A stretch of 22,873 nt of DNA from Solobacterium sp. UBA3691 (lineage in GTDB: Bacteria; Bacillota_I; Bacilli_A; Erysipelotrichales; Erysipelotrichaceae). Numbering within the stretch: position 1 is the stretch's first letter; every line of letters starts with the position of its first letter. The stretch covers positions 1 through 22,873 of the forward strand of contig DFIS01000024.1 in NCBI GenBank assembly GCA_002372175.1, read 5' to 3'. A model generated the notes under the pieces. That model saw only the letters and a program-made list of their open reading frames with translations, was not told the origin of the DNA and ran no database searches. The position numbers were made by a program, and so were the translations under genes. This document shows positions 13,975-21,741 of the stretch, one piece after another.

Positions 13975-15459
13975 TTAGATATCTAGATCCTCACCGTTGG
14001 ATTTGTATACTCTCTGGATGTAGTAGAAACTCTTCTTTCTCTCACGGTGAAGATCACCGTTTCCGTCATCATCCATATCAACGTAGATGAAACCGTAACG
14101 CTTTCTCATCTCACCTGTACCGGCAGAGACAAGATCGATATGACCCCACGGTGTATAACCGATCAGGTTCACACCGTCGATCTCTACAGCCTTCTTCATC
14201 TCAACAATGTGATCATGGATATACTGGATACGGTAATCATCATGGATCATACCGTCTTCAGCAATCGTATCAAGAGCACCGAGACCGTTCTCAACGACCA
14301 TCATCGGCAGATGATATCTGTCATAGATCTGATTCAGGTTGATGCGCAGACCGACAGGATCAACTGTCCATCCCCATTCACTCTGTTTCAGGTACGGATT
14401 CTTCAGACCTCTTTCCTGGTTGCCTTCAGCACCTTCGATATTTTCGGGGTGAGCCGCAACCGCCGAAGAACTGTAATAGGAGAACGAGTAGAAGTCGACG
14501 ACACCTTTCTTCAGCAGTTCGTCATCACCGGCTTCCTTGACGATCTCAATACCTTCACGCTCCAGTTCCTTCAGCTTGTATTCCGGGTAGTAACCGCGGC
14601 ACTGTACATCGCCATAGAACCATTTGCGGCTGTGGGCACTGATGACTTCCGCCATGACATCATCGGGATCACATGTGTAGGGATAGCTGGCACCGTGGGC
14701 GATCATCAGACCGATAAAGTTATCGGGATCGATCTCATGTCCGATCGTTACAGCCTTGGCTGAACCGATAAACAGATGCCATCTGGCCTGTTCAACATTC
14801 TTCTTATTGGTCAGATGCTCATGTACACCGTTCATCATGAAGTTGGCATTGATATTGATCTCGTTGATCGTCAGCCAGTATTTGACAAGACCCTTGTAGC
14901 GGGTAAAGACCGTACGGCAGTATTTCTCAAAGGCATCGACTGTGTGTCTGCTTACCCAGCCGTCATACTCATTGGCAAGATGCAGAGGGCAGTCAAAATG
15001 ATACAGGGTGACCAGCGGTTCAATGCCGTACTTGTGACACTCCCGGAAGACATCCTCATAGAACTGCAGACCTTCTTCATTGGGTTCTTCATCATCGCCG
15101 TTGGGGAAGATCCTGGTCCAGTTGATCGACAGGCGGTATACATTGAATCCCATCTCGGCAAACAGGGCAATATCTTCTTTCCAGTGATGATAGAAGTCTG
15201 TCGCCACATGGCTGGGATAGTAGACATCAGGGTCAACATAGGCTTTGGCACCTGCCGGAACTTCTTCCGTACGATTGTTTACAGTCGTTTTTGTGCCGTC
15301 AGGGAGTTCAATATAGAACTTTCTGTGGATACCGTGAATACCGTCGCCACCGGTCAGAGTATCCGCTACCGCAAGTCCTTTTCCGCCGGAAAGATATCCT
15401 CCCTCATACTGATTGGCAGCAGTTGCGCCGCCCCACAAAAAACCTTTGGGAAAACTCAT
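13975..15459 (-). CDS. 6-phospho-beta-glucosidase, glycoside hydrolase family 1
   Basis: A 494-residue cytoplasmic enzyme that hydrolyses phosphorylated beta-glucosides (such as cellobiose-6-P or arbutin-6-P) into glucose-6-P and an aglycone or glucose. It starts with the GH1 signature FPKGFLWGGATAANQYEG. The acid/base is Glu200 in WLTINEIN and the nucleophile is Glu390 in VVENGLG. Ser445, Lys453 and Tyr455 (in DLVSAGTGEMRKRYGF) are the phosphate-binding residues that separate 6-phospho enzymes from plain beta-glucosidases. The start is ATG 15459 because GAGGAG lies 8 nt upstream and the family normally starts here; an upstream extension overlaps the divergent gene. No PTS permease or antiterminator is next to it, which is unusual for this family. 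A TATAGT at 15491-15496 (minus) may be the -10. Confidence 0.93.
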   Translation of the reverse strand: MSFPKGFLWGGATAANQYEGGYLSGGKGLAVADTLTGGDGIHGIHRKFYIELPDGTKTTVNNRTEEVPAGAKAYVDPDVYYPSHVATDFYHHWKEDIALFAEMGFNVYRLSINWTRIFPNGDDEEPNEEGLQFYEDVFRECHKYGIEPLVTLYHFDCPLHLANEYDGWVSRHTVDAFEKYCRTVFTRYKGLVKYWLTINEININANFMMNGVHEHLTNKKNVEQARWHLFIGSAKAVTIGHEIDPDNFIGLMIAHGASYPYTCDPDDVMAEVISAHSRKWFYGDVQCRGYYPEYKLKELEREGIEIVKEAGDDELLKKGVVDFYSFSYYSSSAVAAHPENIEGAEGNQERGLKNPYLKQSEWGWTVDPVGLRINLNQIYDRYHLPMMVVENGLGALDTIAEDGMIHDDYRIQYIHDHIVEMKKAVEIDGVNLIGYTPWGHIDLVSAGTGEMRKRYGFIYVDMDDDGNGDLHRERKKSFYYIQRVYKSNGEDLDI

Positions 15460-15503
15460 ATGATTATCTCCTCTCGTATTAATTAAACATACTATACCAT
15501 GGT

Positions 15504-15532
15504 TTTTCAGCAGTCCCGTGATTTGGTAGAAT
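15504..15532 (+). promoter_or_regulatory. candidate promoter of the M32 carboxypeptidase gene
   Basis: TTTTCA (15504-15509), 17 bp, TAGAAT (15527-15532), 25 nt before the ATG. It faces the divergent glucosidase promoter. Confidence 0.5.
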
Positions 15533-15557
15533 AGATGACATAAGAAAGAGGTTTTAT

Positions 15558-17054
15558 ATGACCACGGAAGAGAAAGTAAAACAGTACAGAGAATGGGTAA
15601 AGAAGTGCTCAGCATATGAGATGGCATTAACGATCATTGAGATCGATAAGATGACGGTGGCACCGCCGGCAGGCTCTGCCTACAGAGATGAAAGAACAGC
15701 GATCCTGGCCGGAGAACTGTTCGCGCTGCAGACAGATCCGAAGATCGTTGAACTGATCCGGGAGCTAAGAGATGCCCGGCTGGATGAAGATACCGCAAAG
15801 ATGATCGAACTGGAGAATAAGGAACTGGATAAGATCATCAACATGCCGCAGGATTTCTTCGTGGCATTCCGTCAGCTCAGAAGCAATTCCTATACAGCCT
15901 GGCTGGAAGCGAAGAAGGCGAAGGATTACCGTATCTTTGAACCGTATCTGAAACAGCTGATCGAATACAGCAGAAAGAGCTATGAATACCGCCAGGATAC
16001 ACGTCCGGTCTATGATCAGATGCTGGATGACTACGAACCCGGGATGACGATGCAGGACTATGATGTCTTCTTTGCACAGGTCAAGGAAAGACTGGTGCCG
16101 CTGATCCGGGAAGTCACAAGGGCGAAACAGGTGCGCACGGATTTCCTGAACAGAGAATATCCGGTATCCCTGCAGAAGGAGTTCATGGAAGAAGTGCTGT
16201 CTTACCTGCGCTTTGATCCATCCTGGGGCTATCAGAATGAGACCGAGCATCCCTTTACAAGCGGTACCAGCCGGAATGACTGCCGCACGACGACAAAGTA
16301 TCTTCCCGACAATGTGGCATCGGCGGTGCTTTCGACTGTCCACGAGGTGGGACATGCGACATACGGACATGATGTTGATGAAAAGTATGACGGTACGATC
16401 ATTGCCCATGCGATCAGCAGCGGCATGCATGAATCACAGTCCCGGCTGTTTGAAAACTATCTCGGCCGTACGGAGGCGTTCTGGTCCGTGCTGTATCCGA
16501 AGCTGCAGGCGATCTTCCCCGAACAGCTGCAGGGCATCACAGCGAAGGAATTCACCGATGCCGTGAATGCGTCATCTCCGTCACTGATCCGCACGGAGGC
16601 AGATGAACTGACCTATCCGATGCATATCGTGATCCGCTATGAACTGGAGAAGGGACTCTTTACAGGGACGATCGGTACAGACGGTCTTGATCAGACGTGG
16701 AACCGGCTGTACAAGGAGTATCTCGGTGTTGATGTACCGGATGACAGCAGGGGTATCCTGCAGGATGTGCACTGGTCGGATGCTTCTTTCGGTTACTTCC
16801 CGACATATGCCCTGGGCAGTGCGATCGCAGCCCAGGTCATGCATACGATGCGGCAGTCGCTGGATGTCGATGAATGTCTCAGAACGAACAGATTCGATCA
16901 GATCGTTGACTGGCTGAGAGAGAATATACATCACTGGGGCGGACGCTATCAGGCCAATGAGATCCTGAAGATGGTCACCGGGGAACCCTTTAACGTAAAG
17001 TACTATCTGGATTATCTTGAAGAAAAATACCGTACACTATACGGTATTGAATAG
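15558..17054 (+). CDS. carboxypeptidase Taq (M32) zinc metallocarboxypeptidase
   Basis: A 498-residue protein of full family length. HEVGH (262-266) binds zinc and holds the catalytic Glu263; HESQSRLFEN (291-300) supplies the third ligand. HPFT (231-234) and DCRTTT (241-246) are the further M32 signatures. IRTEADELTYPMHI and HWSDASFGYFPTY fit the substrate-binding half. It trims amino acids from the C-terminus of peptides in the cytoplasm, with broad specificity. The start is ATG 15558 with AAGAGG 6 nt upstream. It is monocistronic, followed by an 11-bp terminator. Its divergent partner is the glucosidase; no functional link is evident. Confidence 0.93.
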   Translation: MTTEEKVKQYREWVKKCSAYEMALTIIEIDKMTVAPPAGSAYRDERTAILAGELFALQTDPKIVELIRELRDARLDEDTAKMIELENKELDKIINMPQDFFVAFRQLRSNSYTAWLEAKKAKDYRIFEPYLKQLIEYSRKSYEYRQDTRPVYDQMLDDYEPGMTMQDYDVFFAQVKERLVPLIREVTRAKQVRTDFLNREYPVSLQKEFMEEVLSYLRFDPSWGYQNETEHPFTSGTSRNDCRTTTKYLPDNVASAVLSTVHEVGHATYGHDVDEKYDGTIIAHAISSGMHESQSRLFENYLGRTEAFWSVLYPKLQAIFPEQLQGITAKEFTDAVNASSPSLIRTEADELTYPMHIVIRYELEKGLFTGTIGTDGLDQTWNRLYKEYLGVDVPDDSRGILQDVHWSDASFGYFPTYALGSAIAAQVMHTMRQSLDVDECLRTNRFDQIVDWLRENIHHWGGRYQANEILKMVTGEPFNVKYYLDYLEEKYRTLYGIE

Positions 17055-17058
17055 CAGT

Positions 17059-17084
17059 AAAGCGGTATGGAGACATACCGCTTT
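17059..17084. terminator. bidirectional terminator between convergent genes
   Basis: An 11-bp perfect stem AAAGCGGTATG/CATACCGCTTT with a GAGA loop, followed by CTCTT on the plus strand. It sits between the M32 gene and the degV-like gene. Confidence 0.8.
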
Positions 17085-17087
17085 CTC

Positions 17088-17972
17088 TTAGATAATACGT
17101 TTTTTGCCGTGGTAGGCAATGGCCACAAAATCCGGTCCGACATGCGTGGCGATCACCGGTCCCAGAGTCATGATCGTGATCTCGGCATCCCTGAACTGAG
17201 GATATGTCTCACGGAAGTCTTCTCTGACCTTGACAGCATCCTCGTAGTCATCAGCTTCGATCACGACGATCTCTTCATCACCGGTATAGTCTGCCAGGTC
17301 ATCCTTACAGGCAAGAACCAGTTCATGCAGGGCTCTCTTTCTGCCGCGGACCTTGTCGATGGCGACGACCTTGCCGGCAGTATCGACATACAGCATCGGC
17401 TTGATACTGAGAAGGGTGCCGACGATCGCGGAAGAGTTGGAGAGTCTGCCGCCGCGCTTGAGCCACTTCAGGTCATCGACCATAAAACGGTGAATAAACT
17501 CCATCTTATGTTCTTCGCCCCATGCGTACAGCTCATCCATGGTCATGCCGGCTTCCTTGCGCTTCACCAGCTGTTTGACAAACAGATGCAGACCGCCGGT
17601 GATGCAGTAGCTGTCAATAAAGTATATTCTGCGCTCGGGATATTCAGCACTGACTTCTTTGATCGCTGCTTCAGCATTGGCGACAGAGCCGGATATAGCT
17701 CTGGACATATCGGTGAACAGGATATCCTGTCCCTGTTCAAGGATGCCCCTGAAGAACTCATAATACGCATATTCAGAGATCTGTGACGTGTTTGGAAGTT
17801 TGTCTTCCCGCATCTTTTTGAACAGGAAAGCCTTGCTTTCGGCTGTACAGTCGTCTTTGTATACCTGATCCTCGATCGTATAAGTATAGGAAATAAAAGG
17901 AATATGATGTTCCTGCATATATTCAGCAGTCAGATCCGCTGTTGATGAAGTCGCAATAATGTAGTTTTCCAT
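17088..17972 (-). CDS. DegV-family fatty-acid-binding protein
   Basis: A 294-residue cytoplasmic protein. It starts with IIATSSTADL, the DegV opening (usually TDSTADL). ILFTDMSRAISGSVANAE is the second fatty-acid carboxylate-binding loop, and GGRLSNSSAIVGTLLSIKP and HVGPDFVAIAY are conserved family segments. DegV (FakB-like) proteins bind a fatty acid for phosphorylation by FakA, though no kinase gene is nearby, so the role is inferred from family. The start is ATG 17972 with TGGAG upstream; the longer in-frame extension runs to 18047, overlapping tgt, and is rejected. It lies 55 nt after tgt with no terminator between, so the two are probably co-transcribed. Confidence 0.9.
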   Translation of the reverse strand: MENYIIATSSTADLTAEYMQEHHIPFISYTYTIEDQVYKDDCTAESKAFLFKKMREDKLPNTSQISEYAYYEFFRGILEQGQDILFTDMSRAISGSVANAEAAIKEVSAEYPERRIYFIDSYCITGGLHLFVKQLVKRKEAGMTMDELYAWGEEHKMEFIHRFMVDDLKWLKRGGRLSNSSAIVGTLLSIKPMLYVDTAGKVVAIDKVRGRKRALHELVLACKDDLADYTGDEEIVVIEADDYEDAVKVREDFRETYPQFRDAEITIMTLGPVIATHVGPDFVAIAYHGKKRII

Positions 17973-18027
17973 GTATAGATCTCCAGTTTGTATTATAAAC
18001 GGATAATCGCTGGTTTGTAAAACGGGA

Positions 18028-19161
18028 TCAGAAGCCGCGCTGATCAAAACCCATGGATGCCAGTGTTTCGTTCTTGAAGTCCAGGAATCTGTCTTCTTTA
18101 ATTGCCTGTCTGGCGTCTTCCATCAGCTTGATCAGGAAGCGTACATTGTGGATCGACAGCAGTCTGGTGCCGAAGCCTTCCTTAGCTCTGGCCAGATGGC
18201 GCAGATATGCTCTGGTGTAATTGCGGCAGGTGTAGCAGTCGCAGGCAGGATCCAGCGGTCTGAAGTCTTCACTGTATTTCTGCTTATCGATACTGATGCG
18301 TCCTTCCGAGGTCATCAGGGTACCGTGTCTTGCCAGTCTTGTCGGCAGTACACAGTCACACATGTCGATATTCATCGAGACAGCCTCAAGCAGATCGTTG
18401 ACAGCACCGACACCCATCAGATACCGCGGTTTGTCATAGGGCAGCAGCTCGGCAGACTCACGGACCATGCGGACCATGGTCTCCTTGTCTTCACCGACAG
18501 AAGTACCGCCGATGGCATAACCGTCAAAGCCGATCTCAACGAGTTTCTCCGCACTGTAATGCCGAAGATCCGCATAGTCACCGCCCTGAACGATACCGAA
18601 CAGAGCCTGTGTCTCAGGCTTCCGGTGCGCATTCTTGCCGCGTTCTGCCCAGCGCAGTGTTCTCTCCATGGAGGCTTTGGCATAGGCATAATCTGCCGGG
18701 TAGGGGATACATTCATCAAAGGACATGATGATATCCGCACCGATCGCATTCTGGATCTGTATTGATTTTTCCGGGGACAGGAAGAGCCTGTCACCGTTCT
18801 TCGGATTCTTGAACAGAACACCTTCTTCACTGATCTTGCGTGCATCTGCCAGCGAGAAGACCTGAAAGCCGCCGCTGTCGGTAAGCATCGGTCCTTTATA
18901 GTTCATGAACTTCTGCACACCTCCGGCCTTGTCTACGATATCTTCGCCGGGCTGCAGCCAGAGATGATAGGTATTCGCAAGCACAACACCGGCACCAAGC
19001 GCATAGAGTTCTTCCGGAGAGAGGAACTTGACCGTTGCCTGGGTTCCGACCGGCATGAACATCGGTGTTTCTACGTCACCGTGAGGGGTATGAAGGATCC
19101 CGGTTCTCGCACCGGACTGCGCACATACGTGTGTGATCTCAAATCGAATTGGGCTTCGCAT
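18028..19161 (-). CDS. tgt: queuine/preQ1 tRNA-ribosyltransferase
   Basis: A 377-residue enzyme exchanging guanine 34 in GUN anticodons for preQ1 (or queuine). The start RFEITHVCAQSGARTG and the motif HTPHGDVETPMFMPVGT are typical. Asp95 in LTDSGGFQVFSL is the general acid/base, and CDCVLPTRLARHG holds the nucleophilic Asp region. CDCYTC plus a later His (LLSIHNVRF) form the zinc site. I choose ATG 19161, which matches the family N-terminus; ATG 19185 is in frame but adds eight foreign residues. Neither has a clear SD, and a TGT-TATACT extended -10 ends 7 nt before ATG 19161. No queA or preQ1 synthesis gene is in the window. The degV gene follows. Confidence 0.93.
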   Translation of the reverse strand: MRSPIRFEITHVCAQSGARTGILHTPHGDVETPMFMPVGTQATVKFLSPEELYALGAGVVLANTYHLWLQPGEDIVDKAGGVQKFMNYKGPMLTDSGGFQVFSLADARKISEEGVLFKNPKNGDRLFLSPEKSIQIQNAIGADIIMSFDECIPYPADYAYAKASMERTLRWAERGKNAHRKPETQALFGIVQGGDYADLRHYSAEKLVEIGFDGYAIGGTSVGEDKETMVRMVRESAELLPYDKPRYLMGVGAVNDLLEAVSMNIDMCDCVLPTRLARHGTLMTSEGRISIDKQKYSEDFRPLDPACDCYTCRNYTRAYLRHLARAKEGFGTRLLSIHNVRFLIKLMEDARQAIKEDRFLDFKNETLASMGFDQRGF

Positions 19162-19168
19162 GTTAATC

Positions 19169-19177
19169 AGTATAACA
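19169..19177 (-). promoter_or_regulatory. extended -10 element 7 nt before tgt
   Basis: On the minus strand TGT-TATACT, then seven bases, then ATG 19161. No Shine-Dalgarno intervenes. A convincing -35 was not found. It would start transcription at or next to the ATG. Confidence 0.5.
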
Positions 19178-19184
19178 GAAATCA

Positions 19185-19193
19185 TGGTATAGT
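19185..19193 (+). promoter_or_regulatory. extended -10 element 6 nt before the divergent gene
   Basis: TGG-TATAGT, then six bases, then ATG 19200. This mirrors the tgt arrangement on the other strand; the two -10 elements are only 10 bp apart. No clear -35 or SD. Confidence 0.5.
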
Positions 19194-19199
19194 AGGTAT

Positions 19200-19658
19200 A
19201 TGAAGTCGTGCGTTATCAAAATTCGCAATCTTCCGGAGATGAAGGGAACTCTGCATCAGATCAGAGTGAAACCTGTTGCGGCACTGTCACTGATCATTGT
19301 GCTTGGGGCGGTCCTGATCGTCCGCTATCCGTATTTTATTTCGGCTGCGCTGGGTATGATCATGATGGCCTGTTTTGCGCTTTCGGTCATGCCTGACAGG
19401 ACCCTGATGACTTTCTCTGATGAGTTTCTGGTGCTTTACAATCAGAATGACAGAAGCAGCTGTATGCTCATCTACTGGGATGAAGTTGTGAACTGGCAGT
19501 ATGAATGGCATCCGGTGACTGATCTTTTTATTGTGAATCTGACTGACGGCAGTTCGGAAGCTGTGGAGATGTACTCAAAGCGGAAGATCGTACGCTGCAT
19601 GAATCAGTATCTGCCGGGAAGGGAGATCCGCTCCAGCCGGATCAAACAGACTGTATGA
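19200..19658 (+). CDS. two-TM membrane protein with a PH-like cytoplasmic tail, unknown function
   Basis: A 152-residue protein. A basic N-terminus (KIRNLPEMKGTLHQIRVK) is followed by two hydrophobic segments (about residues 29-43 and 47-63) with a short loop between. From residue 67 there is a strand-rich soluble domain: TLMTFSDEFLVLYN, then LIYWDEVVNWQYEW and LFIVNLTDG. Two TM segments followed by such a domain recall small PH-like membrane proteins (YcxB-like), but I cannot confirm this. The start ATG 19200 has no SD. An internal ATG at 19239 has GGAG directly against it, which is too close. The stop overlaps the exonuclease start by ATGA, so the two are translated together. Confidence 0.65.
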   Translation: MKSCVIKIRNLPEMKGTLHQIRVKPVAALSLIIVLGAVLIVRYPYFISAALGMIMMACFALSVMPDRTLMTFSDEFLVLYNQNDRSSCMLIYWDEVVNWQYEWHPVTDLFIVNLTDGSSEAVEMYSKRKIVRCMNQYLPGREIRSSRIKQTV

Positions 19659-20212
19659 GAGTTACCGCGATCGATTTTGAAACAGCGAATGCGTCTGCCG
19701 CAAGTGTCTGCTCGGTCGGGATATCCGTTCTGCAGGAGGGGGTCATTGCCGATGATTACTACTCGCTGATCCGTCCCGAGAAAAATGTATCTCACTTCAA
19801 CCGGATGAATATCATGGTCCACGGGATCCGTCCTGCGGATGTCAGGGAAGCACCGGATTTCCGTCAGGTATACCGGGAGATCCTGCCGTATTTCGAGGAT
19901 ACGGTCGTCTGTGCGCACAATGCCGGCTTTGACATGGGATGTCTGAAAGCAGCCTGCATCAACTGCGGTCTGCCGGTGCCGCATCTGCGTTACTTTGATA
20001 CGGTCAGACTGGCACGGAAGCTGTTTCCGCGGCTTGAACATCACCGTCTTGATGATGTCTGTGATCATATCGGGTTTGAACTGAACCACCATAATGCGGC
20101 AAGTGATGCGGAAGGGTGTCTGATGATCGCTCTGCAGGCGATGAACCTGACCGGCATTTACGATATAGAAGAGATGCTTGCGCAGTGCGGCATCAGAATA
20201 TACAGCTTATAG
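19655..20212 (+). CDS. DEDDh 3'-5' exonuclease (DnaQ/RNase T-like)
   Basis: A 185-residue stand-alone exonuclease domain. Exo I is AIDFETA (Asp7, Glu9), Exo II is VVCAHNAGFDMGCL with its Asp, and Exo III is HHNAASDAEGC with the His and Asp of the DEDDh subtype. All four acidic residues and the His are present, so it should be active on DNA or RNA ends with two metal ions. It lacks a helicase, polymerase or BRCT region. The start is ATG 19655 overlapping the previous stop; the GGGAAGGGAG at 19617-19626 is too far to be its SD, so coupling is likely. It is followed within 9 nt by the hydroxy-acid oxidoreductase gene. Confidence 0.9.
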   Translation: MRVTAIDFETANASAASVCSVGISVLQEGVIADDYYSLIRPEKNVSHFNRMNIMVHGIRPADVREAPDFRQVYREILPYFEDTVVCAHNAGFDMGCLKAACINCGLPVPHLRYFDTVRLARKLFPRLEHHRLDDVCDHIGFELNHHNAASDAEGCLMIALQAMNLTGIYDIEEMLAQCGIRIYSL

Positions 20213-20220
20213 GAGGAATT

Positions 20221-21204
20221 ATGTTAAAGTGCAGAGAATGTAAGGAATGCAACGGTCTGGCCTGCCGCGGTGAGATCCCGGGTCTTGGCGGCAAGGACAG
20301 CGGCAGAGCGTTTATCAACAATGTGGAGGCATTGAAGAGAGTCAGGATCAACATGGATGTCTGTGCAGAACCCGGAGAGATCACGACAGAGACAGAGATC
20401 CTCGGTATCCCGATGAGTATGCCTGTGTTTTCCGCTCCCGTTGCCGGCATTAAAAACAACTACGGTTATGATATCGGTGAGTATGAGTATTCACAGCTGA
20501 TGCTTCAGGGATGTGCGGATGCCGGCATCATCGGTTTTACCGGTGACGGTATCGATCCCGAGGAACTCTTTGCCAAACCGGCAAGGGCGATCCATGATCT
20601 CGGCGGGAGGGGTATCGCAACGATCAAGCCGTGGGTAAAAGAGGGTGTCGATCTGCGTATCGGTATCCTGAAGGATCTGAAGACCAGTGCTGCTGCCATG
20701 GATATCGATGCGGCCGGACTTCCTCTCTTAAGAGCCGGCAAGACACCGGTAGAGACAAAGACAGCTGCTTCTCTGCGCTATATCAAGGAATCTCTGGACA
20801 GACCGTTTATCGTCAAGGGTGTCATGACTGTACATGCGGCATTGACGGCAGTGGAGGCAGGGGCAGATGCCATCGTCGTCTCCAACCACGGCGGCCGTGT
20901 CATGGACGATACGCCCGGTACAGCAGAAGTACTGCCGGCGATCGCTGACGCGGTCAAGGGAAAGATCACGATCCTGGTGGACGGCGGTATCCGCAGCGGC
21001 AACGATATCTTCAAGTGTCTGGCTCTCGGTGCTGACGGTGTCCTGATCGGCAGACCGCTCGCTCTGGCATGCATCAAGGGAGGCAGTGAGGGCGTCAAAG
21101 CTCTGGCTGACAAGTACAGAGATCAGCTCAAACAGGCAATGCTGATGACAGGATGTCATACACTGGCAGATATTACGAGAGACAAGGTCACTGTCAAAGA
21201 ATAA
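20221..21204 (+). CDS. FMN-dependent alpha-hydroxy-acid oxidising protein
   Basis: A 327-residue TIM-barrel flavoenzyme of the lactate/glycolate oxidase family. VSNHGGRVMDDTPGTAEVLP holds the catalytic His (about 223) and Arg; VDGGIRSGNDIFKCLALGAD and VLIGRPLA are the FMN phosphate site. The N-terminus, CRECKECNGLACRGEIPG, has four Cys followed by a conserved CRG motif, seen in a clostridial branch of the family; its role is unknown to me. In anaerobes such proteins more likely act as dehydrogenases or in another flavin reaction than as oxidases. The start is ATG 20221 with AGGAGG 6 nt upstream; the longer frame from 20116 is inside the exonuclease gene. It is the last gene of the 19200 operon. 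Confidence 0.9.
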   Translation: MLKCRECKECNGLACRGEIPGLGGKDSGRAFINNVEALKRVRINMDVCAEPGEITTETEILGIPMSMPVFSAPVAGIKNNYGYDIGEYEYSQLMLQGCADAGIIGFTGDGIDPEELFAKPARAIHDLGGRGIATIKPWVKEGVDLRIGILKDLKTSAAAMDIDAAGLPLLRAGKTPVETKTAASLRYIKESLDRPFIVKGVMTVHAALTAVEAGADAIVVSNHGGRVMDDTPGTAEVLPAIADAVKGKITILVDGGIRSGNDIFKCLALGADGVLIGRPLALACIKGGSEGVKALADKYRDQLKQAMLMTGCHTLADITRDKVTVKE

Positions 21205-21251
21205 TGTAAATGTTTTCATTTAATATGTAATATGTTTACATTTGTTATAAT
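21203..21251 (+). promoter_or_regulatory. cre-like site, inverted repeat and extended -10 promoter
   Basis: TGTAAATGTTTTCA (21205-21218) matches the CcpA cre consensus TGWAANCGNTNWCA at all fixed positions but one (T for the central C). AATGTAAA (21203-21210) and TTTACATT (21235-21242) form a perfect 8-bp inverted pair. TGT-TATAAT (21243-21251) is an extended -10 for the next gene. No good -35 is seen. Confidence 0.5.
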
Positions 21252-21280
21252 ATGTCATATAATTCCTTGCAGAGGTAAAT

Positions 21281-21676
21281 ATGACTGAATTCGAAAACAA
21301 TGCTTATTTCTGGCAGAAAGTCGATACATTGTTTCTGTCCAGCAATCTGATCATCTCCAGACACAAGGGAGATACACATCCAACCTTCAGAAACATGACC
21401 TATCCGGTCGAATATGGTCATCTTGATGACACGCTTGGCACCGGAACCGAAGGTCTGAGTGTATATGTCGGATCTGACACACCCGGAAAAGTTACTGCGG
21501 TCGTGATCGCTGCTGATATCCTGATGAAGACGATTGACATCAAGCTTCTCACAGCATGCACCGAAAAGGAAGTATATGAGGTGCTCCGTTTTTTGAACCA
21601 GACGGATTTTCAGAAGACAGTGCTGATCCGCAGGGGAAATCATATTCCTTCCTGGGGTCTCTCAGATAACGGATAA
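21281..21676 (+). CDS. inorganic-pyrophosphatase-like protein, catalytic residues apparently lost
   Basis: A 131-residue protein. The N-terminal FWQKVDTLF, the central HPTFRNMTYPVEYGHLDDT and the later VTAVVIAADILMK and TEKEVYEVLRFLN match the short PPase-like group of Bacillota (which reads HPxYPxxIYPLDYGYL, then GxGIDVWxGS). Here the usual IDVW is LSVY (TEGLSVYVGS), so the metal-binding Asp is replaced by Ser, and the class I signature DxDPxD is absent. It is therefore probably not an active pyrophosphatase; a nucleotide or ligand-binding role is a guess. The start is ATG 21281 with AGAGG 6 nt upstream. It is monocistronic, with its own promoter and terminator. Confidence 0.75.
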   Translation: MTEFENNAYFWQKVDTLFLSSNLIISRHKGDTHPTFRNMTYPVEYGHLDDTLGTGTEGLSVYVGSDTPGKVTAVVIAADILMKTIDIKLLTACTEKEVYEVLRFLNQTDFQKTVLIRRGNHIPSWGLSDNG

Positions 21677-21681
21677 TGCTG

Positions 21682-21710
21682 AATGATCATACATTTGTAT
21701 GGTCATTTTT
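21682..21710 (+). terminator. terminator of the pyrophosphatase-like gene
   Basis: An 11-bp stem AATGATCATAC/GTATGGTCATT (one T-G pair) with an ATTT loop and a run of five T residues at its end. Confidence 0.85.
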
Positions 21711-21729
21711 ATGTTGATAATTTGTCAAT

Positions 21730-21741
21730 TTAAGCGCAACA
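21730..21741 (+). repeat. left terminal inverted repeat of the IS30 element
   Basis: TTAAGCGCAACA. Its TTA is the complement of the transposase stop codon. Confidence 0.85.

Noticed and set aside
14047..15486. Two plus-strand open frames (238 and 236 codons) over the glucosidase gene
   Set aside because: They are shadows of the GH1 gene, whose active-site residues are all in the minus-strand frame. Neither has an SD or a recognisable domain.
17067..17786. 239-codon plus-strand frame opposite the DegV gene
   Set aside because: The DegV motifs lie on the minus strand; the plus frame starts inside the terminator hairpin and has no SD.
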